From the NCBI GenBank assembly GCA_026988315.1, contig JALSLJ010000073.1:1-45422 (forward strand): DNA of 45,422 nt, in the 5' to 3' direction. Positions 44,611-45,422 of the stretch are shown piece after piece; the first letter of the stretch is position 1; each line of letters starts with the position of its first letter. A program made the translations under genes and the position numbers. Source of the stretch: Sulfurimonas sp. (lineage in GTDB: Bacteria > Campylobacterota > Campylobacteria > Campylobacterales > Sulfurimonadaceae). The notes under the pieces are model-generated. The model worked only from the letters and a program-made list of their open reading frames with translations. It ran no database searches and was not told the origin of the DNA.

Positions 44611-44937
44611 ATGCAAAGAGATGCAATGTTGACGCAACTTGGATATGCACCAAATGAAGCTTTATTAACTCAGCTAGAAAAAATTGAAGAAAATACAAAT
44701 GGATATGAAAAAATCAAAAAACATATTATGGACTTGCACGATCATCTAAAGGTTGACAACTCTTTTGTTGCTATGTCAAACACAAACAACTACTTTAAAA
44801 TAAAAATAGAATCACCTAGCCCAGAAGTTGCTAAAGAAGCGCATGAAAAAGTGAAACGCTTTAGTGATAAATATAAAGTAAAAGTAAATAAATTAGAAAA
44901 TAAAGAAACTTATTATATTCTTGGTTTTAATAATTAA
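44611..44937 (+). CDS. Small protein of unknown function
   Basis: A 108-residue charged, soluble protein that I do not recognise. The N-terminal half is helical (QLEKIEENTNGYEKIKKHIMDLHDHL in parts) and the C-terminal half reads as strand-helix-strand (YFKIKIESPSPEVAKEAHEK, then VKVNKLENKETYYILGF). There is no signal peptide or membrane segment. AAGGA lies just before the ATG at 44611. TATAAT at 44523-44528 or TATAAA at about 44581-44586 may be its -10. It is followed nine bases later by a GreA/GreB-type gene, so a link to transcription is possible but unproven. Confidence 0.75.
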   Translation: MQRDAMLTQLGYAPNEALLTQLEKIEENTNGYEKIKKHIMDLHDHLKVDNSFVAMSNTNNYFKIKIESPSPEVAKEAHEKVKRFSDKYKVKVNKLENKETYYILGFNN

Positions 44938-44946
44938 GGTTTTTAG

Positions 44947-45422
44947 TTGAAAGAACCGATGACATTAGAGGGGTATGATCTTTTAGTAGAAGAGTTCAAA
45001 TTTCTGCTAGAGGAGCAAAAACCTCAGGTTGCAGAGGAAAAACTAGTCGCTGCTGCACAAGGCGATAGAAGTGAAAATGCTGACTACCACGCTGCAAAAG
45101 AGAAGCTTCGTTTTATAGATAAAAGGCTTTTTTATCTTAACACTATGATTCAAAAATCACAAATAATAGACCCCTCATCCTACCAACATACACAAGTTTC
45201 TTTCGGAAGTAGCGTAAAAATATTAGATATAGATACGGATGAAGAAGAGGTTTATACATTGTGTGGTGTTTTAGAGAGTGAACCAGAAAATGGACTTATC
45301 TCTATCCACTCCCCAATCGCAAAAGCATTACTAGGAAAAAAAGTGGAAGATGAGTTCGTTATACAACTTCCAAAGGGTAAAAAAGAGTATGAAGTTTTAG
45401 AAATCTATTATAAAAATATATT
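44947..45422 (+). CDS. GreA/GreB family transcription elongation factor (3' end beyond the window)
   Basis: The frame from TTG at 44947 stays open to the window edge (158 codons). Residues 1-78 form the N-terminal coiled coil with the tip motif GDRSENADYHAAKEKLRFID, which stimulates transcript cleavage by paused RNA polymerase. The C-terminal domain includes ISIHSPIAKALLGKKVEDEF. The wording GDRSENADY and KxxLRFIDKRLFYL is nearer to GreB than to GreA, while YHAAKE recalls GreA, so I do not assign a symbol. AAGG lies seven bases before the TTG; an ATG at 44959 is the alternative. The last few residues are missing. Confidence 0.85.
   Translation, partial: MKEPMTLEGYDLLVEEFKFLLEEQKPQVAEEKLVAAAQGDRSENADYHAAKEKLRFIDKRLFYLNTMIQKSQIIDPSSYQHTQVSFGSSVKILDIDTDEEEVYTLCGVLESEPENGLISIHSPIAKALLGKKVEDEFVIQLPKGKKEYEVLEIYYKNI

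Overview
The window looks like about 45 kb of chromosome from a Campylobacterota (epsilonproteobacterial) organism, most like a Sulfurimonas-type sulfur or hydrogen oxidiser. The reasons are the low GC, AT-rich intergenic DNA, -10 boxes of the TATAAT/TAAAAT type mostly without a clear -35, the gene orders fliW-bamD-lon and 6S RNA-purD-RDD-lptD-PRTase-pnp that recur in this phylum, a short single-S1 RNase R, and many NIT/PAS/EAL redox-type signalling proteins. The assignment rests on protein resemblance and synteny as I recall them, not on a search. Almost all the DNA is coding. I see no phage, insertion sequence, CRISPR array, tRNA or rRNA.

Layout. 1-3.9 kb: fliW (-), then bamD and lon (+). 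3.97-9.5 kb: a four-gene minus-strand signalling operon made of an Aer-type PAS protein, a two-HPt protein, a membrane NIT-sensor hybrid histidine kinase and a lone receiver. 9.5-11.9 kb: uvrC and a DUF721/DciA-like gene (-). 11.8-19.9 kb: a plus-strand run of small lipoprotein, nadB, nhaD, guaA (with a structured leader), hemD and a 905-residue predicted metallopeptidase/propeller/beta-barrel protein. 19.9-26.9 kb: 6S RNA with a strong terminator, purD, RDD membrane protein, lptD, phosphoribosyltransferase, pnp. 27-30.8 kb: nitroreductase (-), clpB with a HAIR-like operator on its promoter, and a small tetraheme cytochrome c. 30.8-36.2 kb: a relic of an EAL-domain gene (-), then the rpmH-rnpA-yidD-yidC-jag-mnmE-ruvX run. 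36.2-40.8 kb: a pseudoreceiver-PAS-EAL protein, an unknown acidic protein (-), ilvC and a DUF350 membrane protein. 40.8-44.5 kb: minus-strand HDOD protein, rnr, holA. 44.6 kb to the edge: a small unknown gene and a partial greA/greB-type gene.

Most genes are housekeeping: envelope biogenesis (BamD, LptD, YidC, YidD), proteostasis (Lon, ClpB), RNA metabolism (PNPase, RNase R, RNase P protein, 6S RNA, MnmE), purine, NAD, heme and branched-chain amino acid synthesis, and DNA repair or replication (UvrC, RuvX, HolA). The most distinctive material is the NIT/HPt/receiver phosphorelay, the secreted peptidase-barrel fusion, the Glu-substituted receiver on an EAL protein, an rnpA with no ordinary start codon, a probably leaderless DUF721 gene, and several structured or operator-like non-coding sites (guaA leader, 6S-purD junction, clpB HAIR, ilvC leader palindrome). 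I did not find an obvious new defence or mobile system.
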